DNA of 64,000 nt. It comes from Collinsella sp. OM04-5 (lineage in GTDB: Bacteria; Actinomycetota; Coriobacteriia; Coriobacteriales; Coriobacteriaceae). The translations under genes and the position numbers were made by a program. The notes beneath the pieces were generated by a model, which did no database searches, was not told where the DNA came from, and saw only the letters and a list, made by a program, of their open reading frames with translations. Positions 24,990 to 34,052 of the stretch are shown here, one piece after another (position 1 is the stretch's first letter; the number at the start of each line of letters is the position of its first letter). The stretch lies in the NCBI RefSeq assembly GCF_003439125.1, contig NZ_QSUU01000013.1, positions 19,359-83,358 on the forward strand. The letters are read 5' to 3'.

Positions 24990-26953
24990 GTGAGGTTCAA
25001 GCGCTGGTGGAGTGTCCCGTTATCGTTGGCACGGCGGGCCACGTCGACCACGGTAAGTCGGCACTGATCGAGGCGTTGACCGGCAAGAATCCCGACCGTC
25101 TGGAGGTCGAGCGCCGTCGCGGTATGACCGTGGAGCTTGGCTTTGGCGAGCTGGCGCTGCCGAGCGGCAAGATCGTCGGCCTGGTCGACGTGCCGGGCCA
25201 CGCGCATTACCTGCGCGCCATGGTGCAGGGTGCCACGGGCATTGATGTTGCCGTGTTGGTGGTCTCTGCCGTCGAGGGCGTGATGCCGCAGACCCGCGAG
25301 CACGTGCATGTGCTGGAGCTGCTGGGCGTTACGCATATGGTGGTCGCGCTGACGATGTGCGACCTTGCCGATGCCGAGATGACCGAGCTTGCCGAGCTCG
25401 ATGTCGATGACTTTTTGTCGGGTACCGTGTTTGCGGGCGCGCCGATTGTGCCCGTGTCGTCTAAGACAGGCGAGGGGATCGACGGGCTGCTTGCGGTGCT
25501 CGACGAGCAGGTAAGTGCCCGCTGGGATGCCTGCCGCGACCGTGCCGAGTGCACCGATGCCGCGCCGCGCCTGCCGATTGACCGCTGCTTTACGATTAAG
25601 GGCGTCGGCACTGTTGTAACGGGAACGCTGCACGATGCGCCGGTTGCGGTGGGCGACGAGCTGATGGCTTTGCCGTCGCGTACGGTCTGTCGCGTGCGCG
25701 GGATTCAGGTGCATGGCGATACGCCGCGCGCGCTGCCTGGTCAGCGTGTGGCACTCAACCTAGTTGGTGACGGTGTCGCGGCGCTTGACCGTGGCGAGAT
25801 GCTGGGCGTGGCGGATCGCTTTGGTCAGACGTTGCGCTTTATGATGACGTTCACCTACCTGGGCCGCGAGGGTGCCAAGCCGCGTGTGCTAGAGTCGGGC
25901 GCGCGCGTGCATGTGATGGCCGGTACGGCCGAAGTCGTCGGCCGCATCATGCTTTTGGAGGGTGAGGCCCCCATGGCGGTGGGCGAGACCCGTACCGTGC
26001 AGGTGCGCCTGGAGGAGCCACTGCCGCTGCGCGCCGGAGACCATGCCGTGGTGCTGTCGTATTCGCCCGTTATGCTCATCGGCGGCGGGCGCGTGCTGCT
26101 ATCGCGCTGCCGTCGCTCGCGCGAGCTTGCTGAAGGGGAGCGTGCACTGTATACAGCGCTCGAGTCCGGCGATATCGCGGGCGGTGTGGGCGCTTGGCTG
26201 GCGCTGCAGATGCTGCCGGTTTCGGCGGTTGATGTTGCCGAGGCTTTGGATCTTGGTGTCGGCGAGGTCGATGCCGCACTGCGCGGGTTGGTGTCGCAGG
26301 GCTCCGTTCGCAAGCTTGACGCGGGTGATGCTGACCTCTTGGCGGACGCCATGGTGCTCGATGCCGCGATGGATGCATTGGCGGCGACCCTGTCAGCCAT
26401 GCATACGGCGTCTCCCAAGGAGACGGGCTTTACGCCCGGCGCCGTTGCCCATGCCGCCTGGCCCGCTGCGGATGAAGCCGTCGCCGCGGCTCTGATTGCC
26501 GAGGGCTGCTCGCGTGGCGTGTGTGCCTCCGAGGGCGCCGAGGTGTTCGACCCGCACTCCGCTGCCGCCGCGGCGCGTTTGGTGCGCGAGGCCTGCGAAC
26601 GTATCGTTGCCTTGCTGGACGAAGCCGGCTTCGATGCACCGACATTGCCCGAGGTTGGCGAGCAGTTGCAGCTCGATCGCGACACCATGACGCGTGCCCT
26701 GCGCGAGCTTTCGCTCAACCGCTCGATCGTTAAGGTCGAGCGCGACGTTGCCCTGTCCGCTGCCGCCGAGGCCCATGCGCGCGAGCTTGTTGCCGCTGCC
26801 ATTGAGGCAGCCGGCGGCGCTGCCACCACGAGCGTGCTGCGCGAGGCCCTGGGTGTGTCGCGCAAACGTGCCATCAGCATCTTGGAACACCTGGATGCCG
26901 TGCGCTTTACGGTGCTCGACAAGGATGCCGGCGGCCTGCGCTCCCTGCGCTAG
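24986..26953 (+). CDS. selB: Selenocysteine-specific elongation factor
   Basis: A 655-residue translational GTPase. G1 is GTAGHVDHGKSALI near residue 13, the switch segment RRRGMTVELGFGEL follows, G3 is DVPGHAHYLRAM and G4 is TMCDLAD (T-x-C-D variant of NKxD). EF-Tu-like domains 2-3 run to about residue 370 and the C-terminal 280 residues form the winged-helix repeats that bind the SECIS hairpin. It delivers Sec-tRNA(Sec) to UGA codons such as codon 140 of fdhF. Translationally coupled to selA (ATGA). Confidence 0.95.
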   Translation: MSEVQALVECPVIVGTAGHVDHGKSALIEALTGKNPDRLEVERRRGMTVELGFGELALPSGKIVGLVDVPGHAHYLRAMVQGATGIDVAVLVVSAVEGVMPQTREHVHVLELLGVTHMVVALTMCDLADAEMTELAELDVDDFLSGTVFAGAPIVPVSSKTGEGIDGLLAVLDEQVSARWDACRDRAECTDAAPRLPIDRCFTIKGVGTVVTGTLHDAPVAVGDELMALPSRTVCRVRGIQVHGDTPRALPGQRVALNLVGDGVAALDRGEMLGVADRFGQTLRFMMTFTYLGREGAKPRVLESGARVHVMAGTAEVVGRIMLLEGEAPMAVGETRTVQVRLEEPLPLRAGDHAVVLSYSPVMLIGGGRVLLSRCRRSRELAEGERALYTALESGDIAGGVGAWLALQMLPVSAVDVAEALDLGVGEVDAALRGLVSQGSVRKLDAGDADLLADAMVLDAAMDALAATLSAMHTASPKETGFTPGAVAHAAWPAADEAVAAALIAEGCSRGVCASEGAEVFDPHSAAAAARLVREACERIVALLDEAGFDAPTLPEVGEQLQLDRDTMTRALRELSLNRSIVKVERDVALSAAAEAHARELVAAAIEAAGGAATTSVLREALGVSRKRAISILEHLDAVRFTVLDKDAGGLRSLR

Positions 26954-26978
26954 ATCAGCCACCCCGCCCCACCTCCTC

Positions 26979-27045
26979 AGTTGCGGTGAAATAGTTCCTA
27001 TTTGGAGGCTTTGGCAGCAAATACAGGAACTATTCCACCGCAACT
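26979..27045. repeat. Palindromic intergenic repeat family, copy C (variant arms)
   Basis: AGTTGCGGTGAAATAGTTCC begins at 26,979 and its inverse ends at 27,045. The outer half AGTTGCGGTG is shared with the other copies. The inner half differs (AGTTCCT instead of CGGACT) and the opposite arm differs to match, keeping the pairing apart from one AT/CC position. Confidence 0.9.
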
Positions 27046-27102
27046 TCTTGCTCGTCTTTTTGGGATGGAGCCGTTTCGGTTTGGTAAAATACCTCCGCAC
27101 TT

Positions 27103-27199
27103 GGGAACGGATGGGCTCCGGTGGGCTCCGCGGTCCTCAAAACCGTTGCGAGGCGTGCAAAACGTCTTGGATGTGTTCGATTCACATACGTTCCCGCCA
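27103..27199 (+). tRNA. selC: tRNA-Sec (UCA), CCA encoded
   Basis: A 97-nt selenocysteine tRNA. Acceptor GGGAACG (27103-27109) pairs CGTTCCC (27189-27195), with a G.A apposition as eighth pair; discriminator G and CCA at 27197-27199. The long D stem GGGCTC/GGGCTC has 6 pairs with a 4-base loop CGGT. Anticodon stem GCGGT/ACCGT encloses CCTCAAA, giving anticodon TCA at 27137-27139. The large variable arm (GAGGCGT/ACGTCTT, 7 pairs) and T arm ATGTG-TTCGATT-CACAT complete it. It lies between selB and mobA. Confidence 0.95.
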
Positions 27200-27208
27200 T
27201 ACGCTACC

Positions 27209-27263
27209 AGCGCTTTTGTGCTCGCGGTCTTGCTGCGTGCCGCAAAGGCGCTGTTTTGTTTTT
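27209..27263 (+). terminator. Terminator after selC
   Basis: AGCGCTTTTG (27209-27218) pairs with CAAAGGCGCT (27243-27252) with one G.T pair, followed by GTTTTGTTTTT. Confidence 0.6.
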
Positions 27264-27353
27264 GTAAGAGCTTTTTGTAGCGCCGTTATTTCGGCGGCTG
27301 TATTTAGCTTCGTGCGCTGGATTTTGAACGTGCTGATGGAGGTGTTTTGCCGT

Positions 27354-27986
27354 ATGACTACCGTAAGACGTGCCGATCTTTCTTGTGTCGTCCAGGCGGG
27401 TGGGCTGTCCTCGCGCATGGGCTGCGATAAGGCGCGCATGGCGTTTTGCGGCGAGCCGCTCATCGAGCGCGTGCTGGGCCGGCTGGCGCCAGTTGCCGGC
27501 GAGTTGGTCGTGACGACGTCGCGTCCCAGCGAGCTCGCCTATCTTGAGGAGCGCGCGTTTGGCGGCCTGGTGCCGCGTGTGGTGGCGGACCTTGAAGGCT
27601 CGGCGGGCGCCATGCGCGGCATCGCGAGCTCGTTGGCTGCGGCTCGGCTGCCTCTCGCGGCGATCGTTGCCTGCGATATGCCGTTTGTCTCGCCGGAACT
27701 CATCGGCGCGCTTGCTGGTCATGTTGAGGCTGAGGCGCTCGACGTGTGCGTGCCGCGCGAGGAGCGGGGGATTGAGCCGCTGTGCGCCGTCTGGCGTCGT
27801 GACGCGTGTGCGCCGGTTGCCCAAGAACTGCTCGCCGGTGACCGTCAGCGAATCCGCTGCCTGATCGACCGGGTGAACGCCGGGTATTTGGACGAGCCTC
27901 AGATTGTCGCGGTCGCCGGCTCGACGCTCTGCTTCGAGAACGTCAATACGCCCGAGGAGTTTGCGGCGGCCGAGTTACTCGCCTAG
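27354..27986 (+). CDS. mobA: Molybdenum cofactor guanylyltransferase
   Basis: A 210-residue protein starting MTTVRRADLSCVVQAGGLSSRMGCDKARM. The QAGGLSSRMG...K motif binds GTP; VACDMPFVSPELI supplies the Mg-binding Asp and GIEPLCAVW is a MobA signature. It adds GMP to Moco to form MGD, the cofactor FdhF and the 21,338 enzyme need. ATG 27354 has GGAGG at 27339-27343; the long upstream open frame overlaps selB and selC and is not coding. It continues to the DUF3343 gene 15 bases later. Confidence 0.9.
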   Translation: MTTVRRADLSCVVQAGGLSSRMGCDKARMAFCGEPLIERVLGRLAPVAGELVVTTSRPSELAYLEERAFGGLVPRVVADLEGSAGAMRGIASSLAAARLPLAAIVACDMPFVSPELIGALAGHVEAEALDVCVPREERGIEPLCAVWRRDACAPVAQELLAGDRQRIRCLIDRVNAGYLDEPQIVAVAGSTLCFENVNTPEEFAAAELLA

Positions 27987-28001
27987 ACGATTGGAGTTGC
28001 C

Positions 28002-28397
28002 ATGTCTCACGATATTTGTCCCGACACGGGAGAACCTTGCACTTGCGATGGGTCCGAACCCTGTACCTGCGGTTGCAGTGGCTGTGGACATACTGCGGAA
28101 GAGGAAGCGGCCGCCGCGGCGTATCGTGATGCACACCGCGAAGGCCCGTCCGGTGATGCTCTCGACCATGAACGCAAGATCATCGTTTCGTTCGATAGCA
28201 CCTTCGATGTGATGGAATGCGAGCAGCTGTGCCTTGCCGCCGGTGTGCCCGGGCGCATCATGCCGCTGCCCGGCTCCATCACCGCCGGCTGCGGGCTGTG
28301 CTGGGCCATGCCGTTCTCCGGCGATGCGCTCGCCGCCTTCCGCGCTGCCATCGAAGGCCGCATAACCCCCGCCGACTACCATCAGCTCGTCCTCTAA
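28002..28397 (+). CDS. DUF3343 protein with cysteine-rich N-terminal extension
   Basis: A 131-residue protein. Residues 1-30 contain seven cysteines at 6, 13, 15, 21, 23, 25 and 28, with a repeated EPCTC unit, resembling a metallothionein-like metal or chalcogen binding tail. A 25-residue Ala/Glu-rich linker follows. The C-terminal 80 residues are DUF3343: SFDSTFDVMECEQLCLAAGVPGR then PLPGSITAGCGLCWAMP, close to the paralogue at 77-328. GGAGTTGCC precedes ATG 28002, much as in the paralogue. Its place after selA-selB-selC-mobA suggests a role in selenium or Moco maturation; function is unproven. Confidence 0.82.
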   Translation: MSHDICPDTGEPCTCDGSEPCTCGCSGCGHTAEEEAAAAAYRDAHREGPSGDALDHERKIIVSFDSTFDVMECEQLCLAAGVPGRIMPLPGSITAGCGLCWAMPFSGDALAAFRAAIEGRITPADYHQLVL

Positions 28398-28654
28398 CCA
28401 CCAACATCACCACAAAGGTGCCTGTCCCCAATGTGGTGGCTTGGAACACGTGGACGAAACAGGTTTGAAACACGGGTTTTGCATGTCAGGCACTCAAAAA
28501 CGCCTCTACCTGCATCGTAATCAAAACGAAACATCTGCTCGTCGGCTTATGCGAAACTTTCCCGCAACAGTGCGATATTATCCATACACGATAAAGTTCG
28601 CGGCGCATAGGGTGCCGCGACCAACATTTTTCGTTTCCCATCATTGGAGGAAGC
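28398..28654. other. Intergenic region before gdhA
   Basis: 257 bases. An imperfect inverted repeat CCACCAACAT / AATGTGGTGG spans about 28,397-28,440 and could end the mobA-DUF3343 transcript. A possible -10 TATTAT lies near 28,573. I see no gene. Confidence 0.4.
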
Positions 28655-30010
28655 ATGAGCTACACGCAGAAAGTTCTCGAAGAGCTCAAGGCCCGCTATC
28701 CCGAGCAGCCTGAGTTCATCCAGGCCGCGACCGAGATCCTCGGCACCATCCAGCCGGCGCTCGACGCCCACCCCGAGTACGAGGAGGCCGCCCTGCTGGA
28801 GCGCCTCGTCGAGCCTGAGCGTATCGTCATGTTCCGTGTTCCCTGGGTCGACGACCAGGGCAAGGTTCAGGTCAACCGCGGTTACCGTGTCGAGTTCAAC
28901 TCTGCCATTGGACCCTACAAGGGCGGCCTGCGCTTTAACCCGACGGTCACTCTGGGTATGCTCAAGTTCCTGGGCCTGGAGCAGATCCTCAAGAACAGCC
29001 TGACCACCCTTCCCATGGGCGGCGGCAAGGGCGGCTCCGACTTTGACCCCAAGGGCAAGTCCAACAACGAGATCATGCACTTCTGTCAGTCCTTCATGAC
29101 CGAGCTCTATCGCCACATCGGCCCCAACACCGACGTTCCCGCCGGCGACCTGGGCGTTGGCGGCCGCGAGGTTGCCTACCTGTTCGGTCAGTACAAGCGC
29201 CTGACCAACGAGTGGACCGGCGTCCTTACCGGCAAGGGCCTCTCCTTTGGCGGCTCGCTTGCCCGTACCGAGGCCACCGGCTACGGCCTGGCCTACTTTG
29301 TGGACGAGTACCTCAAGAGCCGCGGCGACTCCTTCGAGGGCAAGAACGTCGTCGTTCACGGCTCCGGCAACGTCGCCATCTACGCCGTCCAGAAGGTCTC
29401 CCAGCTCGGCGGCAAGGTGCTGGCCTGCTCCGATACTCACGGCTGGGTCGAGGATCCCGACGGCATCGACTACACCGTGCTCGAGCACGTCTACAACAAG
29501 AAGCGCTCCGGCCACGACAAGGGCGTTACGCTCGCTATGTACGTTGACGAGAAGCCCAACGCCGTGTGGCACGAGGGCGACGGCCGTGGCGTTTGGCAGC
29601 TGCCCTGCGACATCGCGCTGCCCTGCGCTCGCGAGAACACGCTGCTGCTCGAGGACGCCCAGGCGCTCGTCGCCAACGGCTGCAAGGTGGTCGGCGAGGG
29701 CGCGAACATGCCCACGACCATCGAGGCCACGACTTACTTCCAGGAGAACGGCGTTGCCTTTATGCCCGGTAAGGCTGCCAACGCCGGCGGCGTGCTCGTG
29801 TCCGGCCTGGAGATGAGCCAGAACGCCGAGCATCTGTCCTGGACCTTCGAGGAGGTCGACGGCAAGCTCGAGCAGCTCATGCGCGGCATGTTCCACAACG
29901 TGGACGACACCGCCAAGGAGTACGGCCAGGAGGGTAACTTTGTCATGGGCGCCAACATCGCCGGCTTCCTGAAGGTCGCCGACGCCATGCTCGCCCAGGG
30001 CGTCTGCTAA
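28655..30010 (+). CDS. gdhA: NADP-type glutamate dehydrogenase
   Basis: A 451-residue enzyme of the hexameric GDH family, interconverting 2-oxoglutarate plus ammonia and glutamate. KGGLRFNPTVTLGMLKFLGLEQ near residue 90 and LPMGGGKGGSDFDPKGKSNNEIM near 122 hold the glutamate-binding and catalytic lysines; GDLGVGGREVAYLFGQYKR is the S50-I type signature. The Rossmann fold starts VVVHGSGNVA near residue 233. TTGGAGGAAGC precedes ATG 28655. Single-gene unit, with a good terminator after it. Confidence 0.96.
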   Translation: MSYTQKVLEELKARYPEQPEFIQAATEILGTIQPALDAHPEYEEAALLERLVEPERIVMFRVPWVDDQGKVQVNRGYRVEFNSAIGPYKGGLRFNPTVTLGMLKFLGLEQILKNSLTTLPMGGGKGGSDFDPKGKSNNEIMHFCQSFMTELYRHIGPNTDVPAGDLGVGGREVAYLFGQYKRLTNEWTGVLTGKGLSFGGSLARTEATGYGLAYFVDEYLKSRGDSFEGKNVVVHGSGNVAIYAVQKVSQLGGKVLACSDTHGWVEDPDGIDYTVLEHVYNKKRSGHDKGVTLAMYVDEKPNAVWHEGDGRGVWQLPCDIALPCARENTLLLEDAQALVANGCKVVGEGANMPTTIEATTYFQENGVAFMPGKAANAGGVLVSGLEMSQNAEHLSWTFEEVDGKLEQLMRGMFHNVDDTAKEYGQEGNFVMGANIAGFLKVADAMLAQGVC

Positions 30011-30036
30011 ATCTTCGCTCGACATAGCATGTGATG

Positions 30037-30070
30037 AGGCTTCCAGCCATTCCGGCTGGGAGCCTTTTTT
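30037..30070 (+). terminator. Rho-independent terminator of gdhA
   Basis: AGGCTTCCAGCC (30037-30048) pairs with GGCTGGGAGCCT (30054-30065), followed by a T run to 30,070. Confidence 0.92.
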
Positions 30071-30132
30071 GATCCGTTGGGGACGGAGGAAAACGGATCA
30101 TTATGTCTCGGCCCTCTGCCGGCCGCCCCTTA

Positions 30133-30198
30133 AGTTGCGGTGAAATACGGACTGTTGGGCTCCCTAAGCCCGACAAACAGTCCGTATTTCACCGCAAG
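30133..30198. repeat. Palindromic intergenic repeat family, copy D
   Basis: AGTTGCGGTGAAATACGGAC begins at 30,133; its inverse ends at 30,198 with GCAAGT in place of GCAACT. The arms extend inward by GTT/AAC, and the loop itself holds GGGCT/AGCCC. Confidence 0.9.
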
Positions 30199-30282
30199 TT
30201 ATGGATGGGAGGGAGGTTTTTGTGCTGTGGAAGGTCGCGGCCCTTCGTTTGGTACACTTAAAAGTACTGGACAAGTGAAGAG

Positions 30283-31197
30283 ATGGGGGAGAACGTGCTC
30301 AAGTTCGGTACCTACGTCCGCGTTGGAAACGCGGCCGAAGCCTATGAGCTCTTACAGAAGAACCGCAACAACAAGATTGTGGGCGGCGGCATCTGGATGC
30401 GCCTGGGTTCGCGTCGCGTGGCGACGGCGATTGACCTTTCGGCCTGCGGACTCGATCAGATCGAGGAGACCGAGACCGAGTTTCGCATCGGTGCCATGTG
30501 TACCCTGCACCAGCTCGAGCGTCATGCCGAGCTCAACGCGCTTGTCAACCATGTCTTTGAGTTCGCCGTCCACGATATCGTGGGCGTGCAGCTGCGTAAC
30601 ACCGCCACGGTGGGCGGCAGCATTTACGGTCGCTTTGGTTTCTCGGACGTGCTCTCGGCATTTTTGGCGCTCGATTCGTACGTTGAGTTGACGGGCGCCG
30701 GCCGCGTGCCGCTCGCCGAGTTCGTGGACATGGGCTACGTGCGCGACGTGATCGAGCACGTGGTGGTCGTTAAGCACGATTACCGCGCAAGCTATGAGGC
30801 CGTGCGCAAGGCCGCGACCGACTTCCCCTCCTTAAACGTCACCGCCGCCTGGTGGGACAACAGCTGGCATGTCACCGTGGGCGCCCGCCCGCTGCGCGCG
30901 TCCCTGCTGCGGGGCGAGGCATGCGGCCTGGTGAACGAGCAACCTTCCGAGGACGAGCTGCGCGCACTGGCCGCATCCGTGCGTGCCCTGAGCTACGGCA
31001 CTAACTTGTGGGGCTCGGCTGACTACCGCCGCCGCATCTCGGCCCCGCTGGCGATTCAGGCTGTACGTCGTGCCGCCGGCATCGAGCTTTCGGCCGCGCT
31101 TGCCCGCGAGCTCGAGACCGTGCAAGTGCCTAAGTTTGCCACGGACGAGTATTCCTGCCGCCGCGTGCCCGGCATCGATTCTAGCGAGGTGCGCTAA
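30283..31197 (+). CDS. FAD-binding subunit of a molybdenum hydroxylase (xanthine dehydrogenase family)
   Basis: A 304-residue protein. KIVGGGIWMRLGSRRVATAIDLSACGLDQIEE near residue 25 is the FAD-binding region of CO dehydrogenase/xanthine dehydrogenase medium subunits; RNTATVGGSIYGRFGFSDVLSAFLALDSYVEL near residue 105 is the second FAD segment (A/TVGGSI). It transfers electrons from the iron-sulfur clusters of the next gene to NAD or ferredoxin. Start: ATG 30283, or GTG 30295, which has GGGGGAG in front. Stop overlaps the next ATG by one base. Confidence 0.85.
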   Translation: MGENVLKFGTYVRVGNAAEAYELLQKNRNNKIVGGGIWMRLGSRRVATAIDLSACGLDQIEETETEFRIGAMCTLHQLERHAELNALVNHVFEFAVHDIVGVQLRNTATVGGSIYGRFGFSDVLSAFLALDSYVELTGAGRVPLAEFVDMGYVRDVIEHVVVVKHDYRASYEAVRKAATDFPSLNVTAAWWDNSWHVTVGARPLRASLLRGEACGLVNEQPSEDELRALAASVRALSYGTNLWGSADYRRRISAPLAIQAVRRAAGIELSAALARELETVQVPKFATDEYSCRRVPGIDSSEVR

Positions 31198-34028
31198 TGG
31201 CTGCCAAACTCATCGATCTTTCCTTTACGCTCAACGGCCGCAAGGTCAAGGTTCAGATTGCCCCCGATACCATGCTCTTTGCACTGCTGCGCGAGCAGGG
31301 TTGCGCATCGGTGCGCTGCGCCTGTGAGACCACCAACTGCGGCCTGTGCACGGTGTGGCTCGATGGCGATCCGGTGCTGAGCTGCTCGGTTCCCGCCGCG
31401 CGCGTCGAGGGCCGCTCCATCACCACCCTCGAGGGCCTCAAGGCCGAGTCCGAGGCGCTCGCCCGCGCAATGGCTGCCGAAGGTGCCGAGCAGTGCGGTT
31501 TTTGCGCCCCCGGCCTCATCATGAACGTGCTGGCGCTTGCCCGCGCCGCCAAGGAGGACCCGAGCCTCGTTGCCACGCGCGAGGAGCTCTCGCGCCAGCT
31601 CGCCGGCAACCTCTGCCGCTGCAGCGGCTACGAGAGCCAGCTGCGCGCCATCGTGCGCTTCCTTAACGAGTCCGGCGTGCAGGTGGGCTTTGAGATGCCC
31701 GAGCTGCCGGTCAACGACACCAGCTGCGACGGTGTCTCGTACAAGCAGATTACCCACAAGCAGCCCAAGAAGGACTCGAAGGCCCTGCTTGAGGGGCGTC
31801 CCGTCTACACGGGCGACCTGGTGCCCGCCGGCGCCCTGATCGTCAAGCTCAAGCGCAGCCCGTATGCCCGCGCCAAGATCCGCTCCATCGATACGTCGCG
31901 CGCCCTGAAGGTGCCCGGCGTGGTGGGCGTCTACACCTACGAGGACGTGCCCAAGCGCCGCTTTACCATTGCCGGCCAGAGCTATCCGCAGCCGAGTCCC
32001 TACGACCGCCTGATTCTCGAGAACCTCGTGCGCTATCAAAACGAGGAAGTGGCGATCGTCGCCGCCGAGACTGAGGAGGCCGCCGACAAGGCGCTCAAGC
32101 TCATCAAGGTCGACTACGAGGTGCTCGAGCCCCTGCTCGACTTTACCCAGGCGCTCGATAACGACATCGTGGTCCACCCCGAGGGCGACGTAACCTTTAT
32201 GTTCCCGCAGGGCGGCGACGTTGCTCGCAACCTGTTGTGCAGCGGCACCAGCGATTTTGGCGACCTCGACGAGGCATTCGCCCAGAGCGACATCGTCTTT
32301 GAGCGCACCTACACGAGCCAGGCCACGCAGACCGCGCCCATGGAGACCTTCCGCGCCTTCGCGACGACCGATGCGTTCGGCCGCATCTCGGTGACCACCT
32401 CGACGCAGGTGCCCTTCCACGTGCGCCGCATGGTCGCGCAGTCGCTCGACATTCCGCAGTCACAGGTGCAGGTCATTAAGCCGCGCATCGGTGGCGGCTT
32501 TGGCTCCAAGCAGACGGGCTGCTGCGAGATCTTCGTGGCGTTCGTCACTCAGCAGACCGGCCGTCCAAGCTATTGCTGCTACACCCGCGAGGAGACCATC
32601 ACTGCGGGCAACTCGCGCCACCAGATGCAGATGACCGTTAAGCTGGGCGCCATGAACGACGGCACCATCACGGCCATCGATCTGCATACGCTGTCCAACG
32701 CCGGTGCTTATGGCGAGCACGCTACCACGACGATCGGCCTTTCGGGCCACAAGAGCCTGCCCATCTACAACCACGTGAAGGCGAGTCGCTTTAGCTGGGA
32801 CGCCGTCTACACCAATACCAACCGCGGCGGCGCGTATCGCGGCTACGGTGCCACCCAGGGCCAGTTTGCCGTCGAGAGCGCCGTCAACGAGCTTGCCGAC
32901 ATGCTGCACATGGATCCCGCCGACCTGCGCCTTAAGAACATCGTGCGCGAGGGCGAGATCATGCCGCAGTACTACAACGAGAAGCTCAACGCCTGCGCGC
33001 TCGACCGCTGCCTGCTTCGCGCGATGGACATGATCGGCTGGCGCGACAAGCCGCTGGCCGTGGACCTGGGCGACCGCGTGCGTGCTCTGGGCTGCGCGCT
33101 CACCATGCAGGGCTCGGGTATCTCCAATGTGGATATCGCCGGCATCGACATGCGCCTTGAAGAGGACGGCTTCATTACCATCGGCACCGGCGCCACCGAT
33201 AACGGCATGGGCGTCGACACGATCCTGGCGCAGATCGCCGCCGAGGAGCTGGGTGTGGAGAGCTCGCTCATTGTGGTACGCGGCGTGGACACCGATGTGT
33301 CGCCGTTCGACGCCGGCTCGTACGCGAGCTCGGGTACGTACGTGACGGGCCTTGCAGCCAAGAACGCCGCGACCGAGCTGCGTGAGAAGATTTGCGCCAA
33401 GGCCGCCCAGATGTGGGACGTGGACGCCGCCGACGTGGTCTTTGATGGCCAGTACGTGCGCCTGTCCGACGAGCGTGCCGCGCGCGAGCAGAACCGCTAC
33501 CTCACGCTGCGCGACTTTGCCAACCTGTGCGTCAAGAATATCGCAGGCGGCGACGCGCTCACCTCGCACGCCTCTGCCTGCCTGCCCGTTTCGCCTCCGC
33601 CGTTTATGGCCGGTATTGCCGAGGTCGAGGTCGACAAGGCCACCGGCAAGGTGGCTGTGGTGGACTACGCGGCGGCCGTCGACTGCGGTACCGTGATCAA
33701 CGAGGCGCTCGCGCGCGTCCAGGCCGAGGGCGGTATTGCCCAAGGTATCGGCCACGCGCTCTATGAGATCGTCGAGCACGACGATCGCGGCCGCCTGCGC
33801 ACCGGCAACTTTATGAGCTACAAGCTGCCCACGCGCCTGGATATCGGCAGCATTCGCGTGGCCTTTGAGCCGAGCTACGAGCCGACGGGTCCGTTTGGCG
33901 CCAAGTCGATTGGCGAGGTCGTCATCAACACGCCGCTCGCCGCCGTGGCCTCGGCCGTGGCACACGCCACCGGACATCACGTACGCTCGCTGCCGATCAC
34001 GCCCGAGAAGGCCCTGCTGGGGGAGTAG
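31197..34028 (+). CDS. Fused [2Fe-2S]/molybdopterin subunit of a xanthine dehydrogenase-family hydroxylase
   Basis: A 943-residue fusion, similar in order to Desulfovibrio aldehyde oxidoreductase. Residues 1-80 are a plant-type ferredoxin (Cys43, Cys48, Cys51, then a Cys near 73). Residues about 95-155 form the helical [2Fe-2S] domain (EQCGFCAPGLIM ... GNLCRCSGYE). The Mo domain follows: RGGAYRGYGATQGQFAVES near residue 545 and FGAKSIGEVVINTPLAAVASA near the C-terminus, whose Glu aligns with the catalytic Glu of the family. Substrate unknown (purine, aldehyde or similar). Such enzymes may carry labile selenium; nearby yedF/DUF3343/desulfurase genes make this possible but no yqeB or yqeC is in the window. 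Confidence 0.88.
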   Translation: MAAKLIDLSFTLNGRKVKVQIAPDTMLFALLREQGCASVRCACETTNCGLCTVWLDGDPVLSCSVPAARVEGRSITTLEGLKAESEALARAMAAEGAEQCGFCAPGLIMNVLALARAAKEDPSLVATREELSRQLAGNLCRCSGYESQLRAIVRFLNESGVQVGFEMPELPVNDTSCDGVSYKQITHKQPKKDSKALLEGRPVYTGDLVPAGALIVKLKRSPYARAKIRSIDTSRALKVPGVVGVYTYEDVPKRRFTIAGQSYPQPSPYDRLILENLVRYQNEEVAIVAAETEEAADKALKLIKVDYEVLEPLLDFTQALDNDIVVHPEGDVTFMFPQGGDVARNLLCSGTSDFGDLDEAFAQSDIVFERTYTSQATQTAPMETFRAFATTDAFGRISVTTSTQVPFHVRRMVAQSLDIPQSQVQVIKPRIGGGFGSKQTGCCEIFVAFVTQQTGRPSYCCYTREETITAGNSRHQMQMTVKLGAMNDGTITAIDLHTLSNAGAYGEHATTTIGLSGHKSLPIYNHVKASRFSWDAVYTNTNRGGAYRGYGATQGQFAVESAVNELADMLHMDPADLRLKNIVREGEIMPQYYNEKLNACALDRCLLRAMDMIGWRDKPLAVDLGDRVRALGCALTMQGSGISNVDIAGIDMRLEEDGFITIGTGATDNGMGVDTILAQIAAEELGVESSLIVVRGVDTDVSPFDAGSYASSGTYVTGLAAKNAATELREKICAKAAQMWDVDAADVVFDGQYVRLSDERAAREQNRYLTLRDFANLCVKNIAGGDALTSHASACLPVSPPPFMAGIAEVEVDKATGKVAVVDYAAAVDCGTVINEALARVQAEGGIAQGIGHALYEIVEHDDRGRLRTGNFMSYKLPTRLDIGSIRVAFEPSYEPTGPFGAKSIGEVVINTPLAAVASAVAHATGHHVRSLPITPEKALLGE

Positions 34029-34052
34029 CGGGTCATCGAACAAGTCGTAATT

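Noticed and set aside
26694..27353. Extended N-terminus of mobA
   Set aside because: The open frame runs back through selC and into selB without homology; ATG 27354 begins directly at the MobA fold with a ribosome site.
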